NCBI GenBank assembly: GCA_023846275.1
Contig: JAIUJO010000071.1
Span: forward strand, 2,397,846-2,461,845
Length of the DNA stretch: 64,000 nucleotides
DNA from: Vanilla planifolia
Lineage: Eukaryota; Streptophyta; Magnoliopsida; Asparagales; Orchidaceae
Reading direction: 5' to 3'
Position numbers and translations under genes: made by a program. This document shows, in pieces, positions 27,526 to 38,989 of this stretch (positions within the stretch are counted from its first letter, which is position 1; each line of letters opens with the position of its first letter). The notes beneath the pieces are model-generated. The model did not search any database. It saw only the letters and a program-made list of their open reading frames with translations, and had not been told where the DNA came from.

Positions 27526-27786
27526 ACTCCTCTAATAGGTTGGATTAAATTTAAACGTGATGCAATTATTGATGATGACATAAATCTTAGATTTGGTACT
27601 GTTAGATGGGATGACATAGGTACATCTATTACTATTCTCAGAAAAACTTTGGTTTCATATCCAACTACTACCATGTACATTGTTGCCATTTTAAAAGCAA
27701 TGGAAATTTTGAAAGCCCTACTTCTTAATGTCCAACGAATAGTGATTGACTCAAATTACATTACAGTCACTATTGTAGTTAATTAA
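27526..27786 (+). pseudogene. LINE RNase H domain remnant (copy F)
   Basis: An open frame of 86 codons, starting after a TAG at 27523 and ending at a TAA at 27784-27786. It reads TPLIGWIKFKRDA at the front (family PPxGWxKxNxDG) and AILKAMEILKALL followed by RIVIDSNYIT near the end (family AELxAL..GL, then hxhESDS). This is the plant LINE RNase H (RVT_3 type) that removes RNA from the cDNA hybrid. The usual DG near the start is DA and the acidic pair near the end is DSN, so key residues look altered. It lacks its own start and is the tail of ORF2. The same stretch aligns in frame with copy C (TPPIG ... METIALPEA). Confidence 0.8.
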
Positions 27787-28450
27787 TTACTTTGACAACA
27801 ATAAATAATTGTTCCTACAATAGTTCCTTTCCCCCAAAACGTGTGAAGGCAGTAATTTTAAAGAGTAAGTTTCTGACCATTCATTTTTATATGATTTTAT
27901 TTGAGACCTACTAATGCCTCTTTCAATTCACTTCAATTTTGTATTTTTAATGATTTTATATATAGACTTTGTTAAAGATAGTATGTTGTAGACTTCGACT
28001 ATTACTTCACCAAGGAACCCAATTACTTTGATTTCACATATAGTGTTAATGGAGTCCAAACAGTGACATCCACAAATCCCTTGTGAGCATCATTAATGGT
28101 GAAGACTATGGCGGTATCTAATCATCTTCAAGCCTCTAACTCTCATTCTTTATTAATTACAAAACATTAGCAAATTCTTTTGCAATGTTCTTTTTCATAA
28201 ATTCAGGAATTTTAACTCTGATTATGAGATATGTGTGCCCATGATTGTCCCTCTTAGTCTTTGCTTCAATCTCAACGACCATCATAAAAGGATCAAAATT
28301 AAACGATGTTGTGCCTTGATAATGTATCCAAAGCATGGGCTTTCCTAAAGCAATTTAATTTCTCCAAAGTAATGATGCTAGTAGCACTACCAAGCTAGAC
28401 CAAGCCAAACTACATCATTGACAAAAAGTTTATGGTGGACAGTGTGCAAA
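27787..28450 (+). other. 3' region of LINE copy F
   Basis: Non-coding. CCAAGGAACCCAATTACTTT, then GTTAATGGAGTCCAAACAGT, are the reverse complement of matching strings near 55265-55225, downstream of copy C. Farther right, 28110-28390 matches 54940-55180 in reverse complement (for example ATCATCTTCAAGCCTCTAAC against GTTAGGGACTTGAAGATGAT). This shows that F and C share about 0.6 kb of downstream sequence in the same relative orientation. Confidence 0.7.
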
Positions 28451-28660
28451 AAAAGGTAGACCAATCAACCAAAACAATGGTATTACAACAAGCATTTTAA
28501 CTACAACTTAAACATAGTCTATTGGGGCTAAGATTATTCTGGCTACTGAAATAAGACTTTCCCTCCAAAGGATACCCATTGGGTGTTTTAGATGATACTT
28601 TTTCAAATTACTAGACTTATAGAACCTACATTGCTATCTATTATCAATACCTCACCATGT
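28451..28660. other. Short unassigned spacer between copies F and A
   Basis: Homology with the repeat-block tail fades near 28450, and the RNase H homology of copy A starts only near 28660-28690. No feature recognised. F and A face each other tail to tail here. Confidence 0.5.
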
Positions 28661-28689
28661 AAGATTGGGAAATTTGCTCGCTTTAATTG

Positions 28690-28798
28690 TAATAGGTCAA
28701 CACTTGTCATCTCAAAAGATAATACCAATTCTACCATTGAGATATTCTTACACAACTCCATCACAATTAAGTTTAACCCATCCCATTGGAGGAGTCCA
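28690..28798 (-). pseudogene. RNase H start (copy A)
   Basis: Minus-strand reading gives PPMGWVKLNCDG at 28792-28757 (family PPxGWxKLNxDG with the first catalytic Asp kept), followed after a stop by a piece reading GRIGIIF. Homology with copy E then fades, so most of the domain is missing. Open frames covering this place on either strand (for example 28592-28882 plus) are out of the true frame. Confidence 0.75.
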
Positions 28799-29089
28799 TT
28801 AAGGTGTAAAAAGTTGCCCAACCCACTACTTCTCCCATTCAATGGGATAGAAATGTTGAAACAAGAAGCAATGGTAAATTGAATAGTGCTTTGGAGTGTA
28901 GCTAAATTATGTGCTTTTGTGCATGTTCTTGAAGGTTAATATTAAGACAAAGCATAAGTAACATGAACATAGTGCAACTAACTAAATAAGACATAGTAGC
29001 CATCTACATATTCATTAACATCCAGTTGAGAAGCTCTGTTAATGAAATAACATCAATGCAATTCTCCTTATTGAACTAAAAATTCACAT

Positions 29090-29260
29090 TTGTGAATCTA
29101 CTAAATGAGAATTCTTTTGCACTATGGCACTCCCAAAAAAGTGTTTTGAATCTTTAATCAAATTACCAACCCAACAAGTAGTGCTCTGGTACATCGGTCA
29201 TTCTTCCATGAAGCTAAGAATGAGTAGGAATCACATTTAGTGTTACTCTCTACAAGAATA
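29090..29260 (-). pseudogene. zf-RVT region of LINE ORF2 (copy A)
   Basis: Minus-strand reading gives LFWECHSAKEF near 29150-29110, matching SWECHCTKELW in copy E and DVQHCLW in copy C. This Cys/His segment typically follows the RT in plant LINEs. It is interrupted by stops. Confidence 0.7.
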
Positions 29261-29599
29261 TGTAGGCCCAAGCTCACACCTTTACTTTACAAATCCACAG
29301 AATTGCTTTTCTAGTACAATTCTAGCATGTATACGTACTGCTATAGATGATGTTTGAGTCCACCATCGTATCTTCACTCAATTTCCACACCACATCATTT
29401 TTATATGATTTGTCTCATAGGGAATGTCAATTTGATTTACCAAAAATCAAATGCAAAATAGTTTTGTATCTTATTAGTATCCCACACAAAATGCTCCATA
29501 ACTAGCTCAACTTCAAGTATCAGATTATCCACTTCAATATTAAGATAGGTTGGTCACAAAGTAATAGGAAGGATGCCAGGATAATTATCCAATGCAAAT

Positions 29600-31150
29600 A
29601 AAATAGAATTACCTATAACAATCCTCCAAATAATATTATAAATTATTTAAGGGGTCATAATACTGAGTAACTCATGCATATAAGAAGCATCATGCTGTAT
29701 AAAGAAAGTAGTGTTTGTCATAAGGTACTTACATCTGAAAAACTAAACCCATAAATATTTTTTTTTTGAGCCATCACCTGCACTTAATGTTTTACAATGA
29801 ATACTAACTATTAGGTCAACAAACTAAGAACTTTGAGTCCCCCACATTCTATACAAAGTGAAACCATTTCCCAATAGGAATAAATGATTATGTTTCTAAC
29901 ATTTTGAACAACTCTATATGCAATGGTGCATCAATTTCTCCAACTCTATAATAATACTACTTAGAATTAAAGAATGGGTTAAGTAGTACAAATAAATAAA
30001 AGCTAATAACAAGTTGGTCAAGAAAATATGGCCCTCTATTGATAATGACCTAATCATCCATCTTGACATACAATGTTCAACTTGATTAATAAGAAATTTG
30101 AAATATTTTTATTGTCTTTAATTTCTGTAATTAGTATGACTAGATTTTTTAACTAAACAACTTGATGCATATGTAATTTTTCTCCAACCATCTTTCTTTA
30201 CTTACATTCCATCCCATTACTAAATAATACTCTAAATTTGTTAAGGTTCAGCACTTGACTTAAGTATTGCCCATACTACTTCATAATATCCTGAATGGTC
30301 CCTACTATAACACATAGTGTAGGTGCATAAATAACAATGTCATCAACATATAGAAGGTGTGTAATCATTAGGGAGGAAGGGCTATTCTTGAACCCAATTG
30401 AGGCAACATGCTCAAGTTGGTACTATATAAATCATGAGAGAAATTTAAACACATTTGTAAATTGTTATGGTGAGAGCAAAAGTCTCAAAGTACTCAAGAA
30501 TTAAAAATGCTTTAGCATATCCAACATGAAATTGTAGTTGACCTTATCATATGCCTAGTCCACATTTAACTTTAGCACCATCAAACCCACTTTGGAAGTA
30601 GATAAGTGCATAAGGGTAGCCATTTCCTATGCCAAGAATATATTGTTTGATATAACATAACCTGGCACAAAAGCAACTCATTCCCATGTAATTATATCAG
30701 GAAACATCATCTTTAGTTTAATTACCAATATTTTAGTCATTATTATATAAATCACATTGCATATGTTAATGGAGTTAAAACAATCAGGTTTAAAACATCC
30801 TTTAAGAATAAGAATTTCTAATATGTCTTGTCACTATTTGGCCAGGATTCTATCCTTCAAGAATTGTTTCATTGATGTGACAATATCTACCAATGTAATG
30901 TTTTGATAACCATGCTCAACTTAGCTTAGCTATCATGCACACCAGATGATTTTCTTCTTTTTATGAACATAACTACATTTCTAATTTCATCATCATTGAT
31001 TTTAGCCACCACTGTGGCTACTTGATCTCTATTGATAGTTATCAAAGACTAGAAAGATAAAAGAGGTCCATATAACTCATTAGCTACACCACCTCTGACT
31101 AAAAAACTATATGAGTATGTCTTTAGTCTATGTTGGGGTAGACACCAGTT
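29600..31150 (-). pseudogene. LINE reverse transcriptase (copy A), YVDD box retained
   Basis: Minus-strand motifs in order: AYDKVNYNFMLDMLKHF (30569-30504, family AFDxVxWxFL), HVASIGFKN, THLLYVDDIVIYAPT with the catalytic YVDD at 30350-30339, QVLNLNKFRVLF (family SGLxxNxxKS), and VCQDG with the following SIP.YYLS-like region. The segment that should hold QGCPLSP between AYDK and THLLYVDD is shortened and unreadable. Stops such as the one directly before AYDK rule out an active protein. Upstream, WQWHRVNL and QAMTTTFRSNYIHQLQ correspond to the endonuclease-RT linker (family W..EGD.NTKFFH). Confidence 0.85.
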
Positions 31151-31569
31151 CCCACTTTTTTTTGAAGTTGGTGGATGTAATTGCTTCTAAATGTTGTAGT
31201 CATAGCCTAGAAAACACTAATGTTCAAGTCCTCAAGGGTGGCCCATTAAAGATTGACACGGTGCCATTGCCAAGCTTCTTTTAAGGCCACATCATTATTT
31301 TAGGAAGTGATACATAGTGCCAAAAGCTCATTCTCTAGCTCATGTAAGTGATTTGTAGATTCCTTGAGTTTAAGCTCCTAGATTTTTTATTCTAACTTAT
31401 AAGGCTTACTAATGACATTACTAACTTTAGCTACTATCCTTTTTTTTAAAGTTGACAAGGCTTTTCTAAATTATGTGGATACCTTATCCATAGAATTTCC
31501 TCTTACCATTTTTTTCCAATCTACATATACCACATTAGTTAAATTTGGAAAGGTTAACTAGATATTTTC

Positions 31570-32285
31570 AAATTAGGTTCTTTTATTTGTATTATCGAAT
31601 GGAAATTTCCTAAACTTTATAAGAAATGGGTAGTGGACCAAGCCAATGCAACAAAGATGAGTGATAACAGTACTAAGGAATGCTTGCAAACCATCAATAT
31701 TCTTAAAAGCTCCTATCCAATCTTTTGTATGTAAGAGCGTTCCTCTTCTTATTATTGTACCAAGTAAACCAATTCCTAAAAAATCCAACTCAGTTAGATC
31801 TAAGTCATCAATTAGATTAAAGAACTAGTATTTAGCTTGCTCAATATTAAATTTTTCCCATATTTTTTCTCTCATTATACAAGTAAGGCATTGTTGACCC
31901 TTAAAACAAGTAATGGTCCACGTAGCCTTGTAAAATTTAAAATTTGGTCCCAAATAGTTGTCGATTAATAGTCTTTTGATGCATACATTGCATACCATCA
32001 CAAAATCTCATTGTTGTCTTATCTCACTTGAATAATAACTTCATGTGAATAGTAATCCACAATCTCAAGCTTAGCCCAATCCCTCCATAATACTACACTA
32101 CCCCAGAGAGCCCAGTTGAAGATTACACAAAGTATTTCTAGTTTGTGCCAGAACTTAATACTGTTTTCTCCTCATTAGTTTCCAAAAAAGCAACTACAAA
32201 TACTCTTTTCTCCCTCATTAAATACTACAAGTACTCATTGGAATTTGTTGCTTAATCTCTCTTATGTTCCACTCCATTACAAAAC
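31570..32285 (-). pseudogene. LINE APE-type endonuclease (copy A)
   Basis: Minus-strand reading: MEWNIREIKQQ near 32272-32240 (family SWNVRGL), GSVVLWRDW (family GGxxxxW), WYAMYASKD (family YAPN position), GPLLVLRVNNALL (family CGDFNAL) and WIF.ELVYLVQ (family GFTWSN). The 71-codon open frame 31573-31788 carries the C-terminal part (THLCCIGLVHYPFLIKF), where the catalytic SDH is LVH. The N-terminal motif Asn is kept; the DFN and SDH acids are changed. The domain would have nicked target DNA. Confidence 0.8.
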
Positions 32286-32289
32286 TCAA

Positions 32290-33900
32290 AATTTATTAAC
32301 AAAAATACATTGCCCCAAGCATAATGTATCCTTTGTGTCACATCTTATCCATGCCAAATTTGTCTTTTTATAAGTACAACAATTGCACTGTAGCACATAC
32401 AACTCAGCCAACTCATGAAATTTCTCGTTCAATTTGGAAACAAGTCTTCTCAAACAATATTTTACAAGTTTACATTCACTAAAACATTAACCCAATTGAA
32501 AATGTACACAACTTCTATCACACAAAAATAGCTTTTACCACATACCACCAGTACAATGTTAGGTAGTGCATAAAGACCCATTTGATGCAGAAACCACCCA
32601 CAACCATGGCCCAAAACACTACTTCCAGACCTACTTTACATTTAATTTACATCAACAATGCATGCTGGAGTGAGCAATCTTCCTTTTTTCTTTAATGAAC
32701 CTATAGCTTTTGAATTGGTTATGTGCAACCACAATTTCGATATATTCATAGCTTGCCCCATTCTTATATCTTATTGCTAAGAATTCGAAATCCAATCCAA
32801 AAAATATGTTGAATTACAATGAGCCACCACGTTGCTGCAATTAAAATAATTTACTTCCCACTTTACATAGCAATGAGTCCAAATGTAAGCCGTCATCTAG
32901 ATATACAGCCACTAGGTTACCCTTTGAAAACTTTTTCTGCATATAGAAAATAAACTATGTTATCCTCTACCCTAGTTCTACTATAGCTTCACAAGCAATC
33001 CCCCACACCTATGTGTTGGTTATTCTCTAGCCTTTTATATCATAGTCTTGAGTCATTGATCAATAGAAAACTAAATTAAAGCTCCCAACTATAGAAGTTT
33101 AGAAAATAGAAGCATATATAACTTGATCTATGCACCTTATGGCAACTACACACATAAAGCAACATCTTTCTAGCAGCATCTTCAATGTCCTTTGGGTAAT
33201 ATCCCCAACACAAATCTCCATCAATACCCTTTATAGTATTTTGGAAAAATTCATATATGTCTTCCATATAAAGCTACTTCTCTAAGACTATAGATTGTTG
33301 CATTGAATCCATATAGTTGTAATTGATTAATATAAATAACCTTCTTTCATGCTTAATATTGTCCCAAAGAACTAGTAATCTAAGACTTCTTAACAATGTT
33401 AGAATTTTTTCATAAAGACCATCGTAGCTTATAATTTCGCAAACAACCTCCAAAAAATATAGTGCTCCCTAATGCCAATTAGAATTGAACCCCTATTACT
33501 GATTAACTAGAAATTTGTAAAGCTATTTTTGACTATAACCATTACACAAAAAATCATGCAGCCCACCTCATCATAGCTATAGCCATGCTTGAGCTTCACC
33601 TGATCTACAACTATGAAAAGAAAACCAAAACAAGTTCTAAAATGTAGTGAAATTTTGTTACCGATACTCCTTGTAGCAAACACCAATGTAGCTTAACAAA
33701 AGACATCTTTGTCCTTGCCCACTCCAGCCACAATACCCTTTTCAACATTAAGGTAGAACCATGTCTAATTCAAAATTTGCTTTTAAACAATTCCCAACAA
33801 TAATAAAACTTTATCATCATCCTCTAAATTTCCTAGAGAGGTGAAGGAACTGCATACTTCTCTATCCAATCCAATGTTCATCTAAATAGTTGACCTTTAT
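32290..33900 (-). other. ORF1-ORF2 spacer, conserved between LINE copies
   Basis: About 1.6 kb also present in copy C (59.03-60.70 kb) and in B1 (44.47-46.0 kb). Minus-strand readings share strings such as AIRYKNG, EYIEI, AHNQF and SYRFIKEKR (copy C: IRYKNG, EYIKI, THNLF, SYNFVKEKR). I recognise no domain. It may be the C-terminal part of ORF1 or only a non-coding spacer whose DNA homology gives similar readings. A 63-codon open frame at 33076-33267 lies in it. Confidence 0.5.
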
Positions 33901-35170
33901 TGTTTTTTATTTTCCAAATTACTAGATGCTTCCCCTCTATTTGCATTTTTTAGTATAAAAAACATTGTGTTGTGCTTTTGCTTTTCTCCTAAGCTCCTAG
34001 CTTGACCACTACAATAGATGAACTTGAAATGTGTGAGTGTTCTATCTACATCTCTAAGGTCTATAGCTAAGTATGTACATAAATAATAAGACCTTCCTAC
34101 ACTTCTCTATTTTTTTGGTGGACTAAAATATTTATTTGTAATAGAATGGAAATCTCCATGACATTTCTACTTTGATAATAATTTAGCCTTAAGTGTTTCA
34201 CCACTAGGCCCCTTTTTCCTAGTGCAGCACCTTCCCCTTTACATTGCTTGCATCATGTTCTCATATTTACATTACTTTCTTGCCTCTTGCTTACCCATAT
34301 CATTTTCTACTATAGTTCTTCATTGTCCTAATGTTATCATCAGCCTCCTTTCCTTTGGTTTGACATCCATCCAAGGACATAAATCGTGCTTCTTCTAATC
34401 ATGATCATCTTGAACTATTCATGTCGAAACTGCTTCCTAATTCTTAATCTATTCTGGTCCTACATTTAATGGACAACAGCTCTCACTCTTCATAATAGTG
34501 AGCACTATCTCAATCAATACACATATAGAATGATGACCCACCTTTCCATATGTGAAACATATTGTGGTTAATCCCACATATTCAAACCACTAAAAAGATT
34601 GACCCAAGGTTCCATCCATCTATATTCCCATTTTAAGGATTTGAAAAGGCCTATTCTAACAAACACCATAGCAAAGGATGACCTTTACATATCTGTCAAC
34701 CTACTATCAATCTATATAGAATCCTTTACACCTTAGGTAATGCATAATATTTTCTCCATTTTCCAATACACCAGTAGGAGTGCTAAAAAAATCTAGATTA
34801 GACCACACATAATGGCTTATGTACTAGGTTTAATTAAATTGTCCATATGTCTAATGTAATGCAATTCTAGTAACCTGTCTTGGTCCTACTAACCACACAT
34901 AATCTTTATGTTCCACCAAATCAAAATGAAAATTGAAATGCCTAGCCAACAAGTCCAGGACTTGAAATCCTCTCAAATTTCCCCACTTGCTCTATAATAT
35001 TCTAGTTATCAATTAAAAAGATAGATAGCCACCATACACTCTACCAACAATGTTGGATTTGTGGTAGTGAATACGTCTCATGGGCCTCATCCTATAGATG
35101 TACATCATCTCTTATTATGAAAGATATATCCTTAGGTGCAAACATCTTAACATCCAAATCAATTTGTCTT
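33900..35170 (-). pseudogene. LINE ORF1: DUF4283-like plus zinc knuckle (copy A)
   Basis: Minus-strand reading starts near 35160 with LDVKMFAPKDISFI, continues with LPKV-like and DRYVKVILCYGVC (family GRYARIxVxxD, near 34705-34670), then FEYVGLTTICFTYGKVGHHS (34580-34521). The last part is the YEGLPxxCFxCGxxGH segment of plant LINE ORF1 proteins, which bind the element RNA. The knuckle is damaged: the second Cys is Tyr and the last spacing is one residue short (34559-34521). Stops occur throughout. Confidence 0.75.
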
Positions 35171-35890
35171 TTTGAGAAGTTAACAAGGGACCTCTCATCT
35201 GTAATAGATTACCACTTTCCTTTCATCAGTAAGCACCACATTTAAGTGACCTTAAATTAGTGATTTAGATCATGTTTATCATTATAATAATTATCTTTCA
35301 AGGTCACTAGAACATTTCCACTATGCCTTGTTTGCAGACACAAAAACACCCCCAACTACACCATTTTGATATGGACTCTATCTTGTGAAGTAATACAATA
35401 TTTAGTAAGTACAACCAAATGCCATTTCGTATCAAGTGGATTTACTTTTTCTTTTTCTTAAAATATTATGTGCAATGCTGCCACTTCATCCAATTTAGAA
35501 GCTTTCCCATCATGACCATCTAATCGTGATAATTCCCAAGGATGAACTACCTTGTTCCCAACATAATGCAAAATTTACATTCTATCAACAGTACCCCGAT
35601 AGATAGGACAATTCTTGCATCTTCGATGATCGTATTGAGACTTTTTTGCTTGGAGTTTTCTCCAATTGAATGTAGAACATCAACATTTTTTCTTGTTTTG
35701 GGGACACTTGCAACAAATTGATTTTTATTTTATTGACCAACTATCTATTTTTAGCTGTTGACATGTTCCCCACCATCCAATGCATATTTAGATGCTCAGT
35801 AATTCAAATTTCAATGATGAAGTTGATTGAAGAAATCCAAAAAAGGACAATCAAACACATGCCCTGAGCTTACTATCAATGAAAAGCATG
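35170..35890 (-). other. 5' region of LINE copy A
   Basis: Shared with the 5' regions of B1 (46.8-47.2 kb) and C (61.8-62.54 kb): for example GAAGTAATACAAT, then CAATTCTTGCATC and ATGATCGTATTGAGAC-like strings occur in the same order. It probably represents the 5' UTR or the beginning of ORF1. No promoter motif was identified with confidence. Confidence 0.55.
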
Positions 35891-36439
35891 TCTAAACTAT
35901 ATCTACGACAACCGCGTCATCTCCAACCTTGCCAATGCTGCCAATAAACCCACTGTACATCAACTTTCATAGATACGACTCTGTCTATTGCATATTCCTA
36001 TCACACTCATATAACTATATCTGTCACATCTATACAAGTCTTCCACCAAAAATCTTTGGGTTCCTTCATAAAATAATGGCTAAATCCTATGTCATACTCT
36101 CCTTAAATAGATTCATACATAAAATTAGTAAAAAGATAATACTAATGCAGTGTGAGAAGGGAAATTCTCCAATCCCAAACAAAATAATGCAGAAAAGCAT
36201 AATGCACTACCTAGGTAGCTACACTTTTGTATTGACGAATTAAGTGGGATGTTTTGAATTATTGCATACTCTACACATATGTAATAACATTGTGACTACA
36301 ACTCCTATTTACTATAGACCTAAGCAACTCATTCAGTTCAATAATAGCTATTGAAAAATCTAATATGATCTCCACTATGTAGATATTAAGAAGTATTCTA
36401 AGGAGCTTCATTGCTTCAACAATAGTAGTAGTCTCTATG

Positions 36440-36632
36440 GCAAAAAATTAACCTAAAATCCAAGTTTTATCAGTAATAATAATAATGGCCTACCCAATTC
36501 ATCATGAATAACTATTCCAATTCAAATATTTAGATTATTTGAATAGTAGCAAATTGAATAATTCATGACTTACCCAAGTCATCTTGCACAGTTACATTAT
36601 AATTGAGCTTAATCCAACCCATTGGAAGAGGA
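36440..36632 (-). pseudogene. RNase H (copy D)
   Basis: Minus-strand reading gives PLPMGWIKLNYN (36630-36595) and, after a partial local duplication of about 90 bases (DDLGK then DELGR in another frame), a degraded rest. The first catalytic Asp position (NxDG) is lost (NYNV). Stops are present. Confidence 0.7.
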
Positions 36633-36939
36633 GTCAAATAGGAGGTATCAAACAGCCCTTAAAGACCAGCAAACTCTCATTAGACAAGATTAGAGAAATG
36701 GAACAAACAATAGTAGCAAATATAATAATTCATTAGGGTGTGGCCAAATTAAGCATCTTGCTTATGTGTAGTTACAATTTTCTTTTGATACAATGGTGAT
36801 ATAATACTAAAGTAACACATTGAGGTCAAGAATATGTAGCAGTGTCCCAAATATTCACCACCATCAAGTTATGAAGCTCATTTCAAGGCTAAAATCCTTG
36901 TCATTTACCCTATCAAGTATGAGATTAATGTTTTTGCAG

Positions 36940-38900
36940 GTGGTGGAGCAAAATGCCTTTGTTGTATCGCATTACCACAAGCTATGCTGCACATCCTCCA
37001 TCACTACTACCTCATGGATAAAGCACCAATGTTTCAATCCATCTTTTACACTGCCAAGACTAAGTAGGAAGCATATTAAAGACTAATCTCTACATAAAGA
37101 GATTAACTTGAGGTTGTAGCTACCATTTTCAAACCCACATAGCCTCCTCTCTTATTAAACTTTGGTTCATATACTTGCTACTATAAATGGGTTTTGGTTC
37201 CAACACCTTGTCAGCACTTTATTTGAAGTAGAATACATCTATGCCATTTGATATGGCTCTAGGGAATGCATAATCTGAAAAAACAAAGAAGATAAGAATA
37301 AAATTTGTATCATATGATGGTCTTGCACATTGTGCTCATCCATTAGCTTTGCAACATGTATTGGACGATCCATTTCCATGTTAATATAGGTATGCTACAA
37401 TGTAATAGGAAAGATGCCAAGCTAGTTATCCGATAAGAAAGAGTGCCTGACCCATAAAACATCTTCCAAAATCATAACCTGCTTGCAATGCTTTACGATT
37501 AATGCTACCTGTCATGTTGGCAAACTACAGACTCTGAGTTCTCTACACACCTTAGAAAGAGTTATCGATTCCTAGTATGCATATAGTAGTGTGCTACTAA
37601 CATTTGAGCTGCTCAACAAATATTGACACATCAATTTCTCCAACTTAGTAATGTTGTTGCTTATAATTAAGAAGTGGGATAAGTAAAACATAAGAATGGT
37701 AGCTAACATCAAGTTGATCATGACAATAAGCCCTACCATTGATTATGACATGATCATCCATCTTGACACACACGTTTCAATTCAATCAATAAAAATTTTA
37801 AGGTTTGTTTTGAATGTTTAGTTGTTATGAAAGGTATCCTTAGACATTTTGATTAAATAGCTTGACTCAAATGCAAGTTTTTTATTATCACGTTCCTTAA
37901 CTTGCATTCCATCCTTTGATAAATAATACTCAATAATTTTTATGAATTACCATCCCAAATACTCATTGTTATAGCAAGAGTTGTTGGTGCTTAAATTAAA
38001 TGTCATTAGAATTTAGGTGTGTAGTCATTAGGGAGGAAGGGTTAATCTTAATCTTAATCCTAATCAAGGCTATTTGCTCCACTTTGTATTGGATAAGCCA
38101 AGTGGGATACTCAGATATAATGGTAAAAAGTTATCGTGAAACTGGACAATCCTATCTAAGATCTCATGAAGCTTCAATCCCCTAAAGATGGATACCAATA
38201 AACATAATCTCAAATCTTAATGTAGGCCTCAATCCAATCACTCTAAAGATTCAAGAACTGCAAATCCTTTAGCATATCTAGCACAACTTTCTAGTTGATG
38301 TTATCATAAGCCTGGTCCATGTCTAACTTTAATGCCATGAAACATTCATTAGTAGAAGATAAGTTCATACAAGTAGCCATTTCAATGCCAAAAATATATT
38401 AACCAATACAACACAACCAAATACAAAAATAACTTATTTTCTGTCTATAATATTAGGAAGCACTATCTTCAGTTTATCTACCAAAAATTTAGCCACAACC
38501 TTGTAGATCATATTACAAAGAAAAATGGGTCTGAACTGTTCATGTTTAGAAGCACCTTGAAGCCCTTGAATAAGAACGAAAAGCATGCCTTTCCATTATT
38601 TTAGCATACAACTATCTTTAAAAAATTATTTGATAGTTATGGAAACATCAACCTAAGTAATGTTCCAATAACCATGCATAAACTAAGTAGAGATGCCATC
38701 CACACTGTGGGCTTTATTTCTTTTGATAGACAATGCAACATTTTTTATCTTATTAACATTGATCGGAGCCATACGAGCTACCACTTGCTCACCATTGATA
38801 GTTTTCAAAGGTTAGAAAGGTGGGGGAGGGTCATATTAGCCCAATGCTACACCACTTCAAGTTATAAAACTACATGAGAATGTCTTTAATCTTAATTTAA
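36940..38900 (-). pseudogene. zf-RVT and reverse transcriptase (copy D)
   Basis: Minus-strand reading: LDMDQAYDNIN...VVLDMLKDL near 38325-38259 (palm start); THLNSNDI, where the active site reads NSND instead of YxDD (38013-38002); and, farther 3', MEDVQHSLW with CDTTKAF near 37010-36960 (zf-RVT). The catalytic Tyr and first Asp of the RT box are lost. Same family as copies A, B2, C and F. Confidence 0.75.
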
Positions 38901-38937
38901 CAAGCTAGTAATTCCTCACTATCATTTTCAAGATGAC

Positions 38938-38987
38938 ATATATATATATATATATATATAAATATCTGTGTTTGTGTGTGTGTGTGT
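38938..38987. repeat. TA/TG microsatellite at a deletion point in copy D
   Basis: A TA run of about 24 bases is followed after AAATATC by a TGTGTTTGTGTGTG... run. It lies exactly where copy D jumps from the RT N-terminal region to the endonuclease N-terminus, skipping about 1 kb present in copy A (about 31.15-32.13 kb). Confidence 0.9.
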
Positions 38988-38989
38988 CT

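Larger units (their letters stand above)
25688..28450 (+). mobile_element. LINE copy F, 5'-truncated, plus strand
   Basis: The 3' half of a plant L1-type LINE. It begins inside the reverse transcriptase (LDMYHAYDKENKKF at 25688), continues through the catalytic block, the KYLG region, the zf-RVT part and RNase H, and ends in a 3' region. It is the only copy on the plus strand; copies A, D, B, C and E are minus. Its 3' region (27787-28450) matches, in reverse complement, the junction of the second repeat block and copy C (54.9-55.3 kb), so both copies share the same downstream sequence. 5' truncation is the usual result of target-primed reverse transcription. No poly(A) tail or target duplication was identified. 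Confidence 0.8.
28660..35890 (-). mobile_element. LINE copy A, nearly full length, minus strand
   Basis: Reading the minus strand from 35.89 kb down: 5' region, ORF1 (DUF4283-like and zinc knuckle, about 35.2-33.9 kb), a 1.6 kb spacer, endonuclease (32285-31570), endonuclease-RT linker, RT (about 31.1-29.6 kb), zf-RVT (near 29.1 kb) and RNase H (28.79-28.69 kb). The 3' end is lost: alignment with copies D, C and E stops inside RNase H near 28.69 kb. This is the domain order of plant L1-type LINEs with an added RNase H. Frequent stops and frameshifts make it a dead copy, but it is the only one whose RT box still reads YVDD. Copy D lies directly 5' of it in the same orientation. Confidence 0.8.

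Noticed and set aside
28592..28882. Open frames of 96 codons (plus) and 79 codons (minus) over the RNase H of LINE A
   Set aside because: The real RNase H reading (PPMGWVKLNCDG) is in a different minus-strand frame that contains stops. These are shadows.
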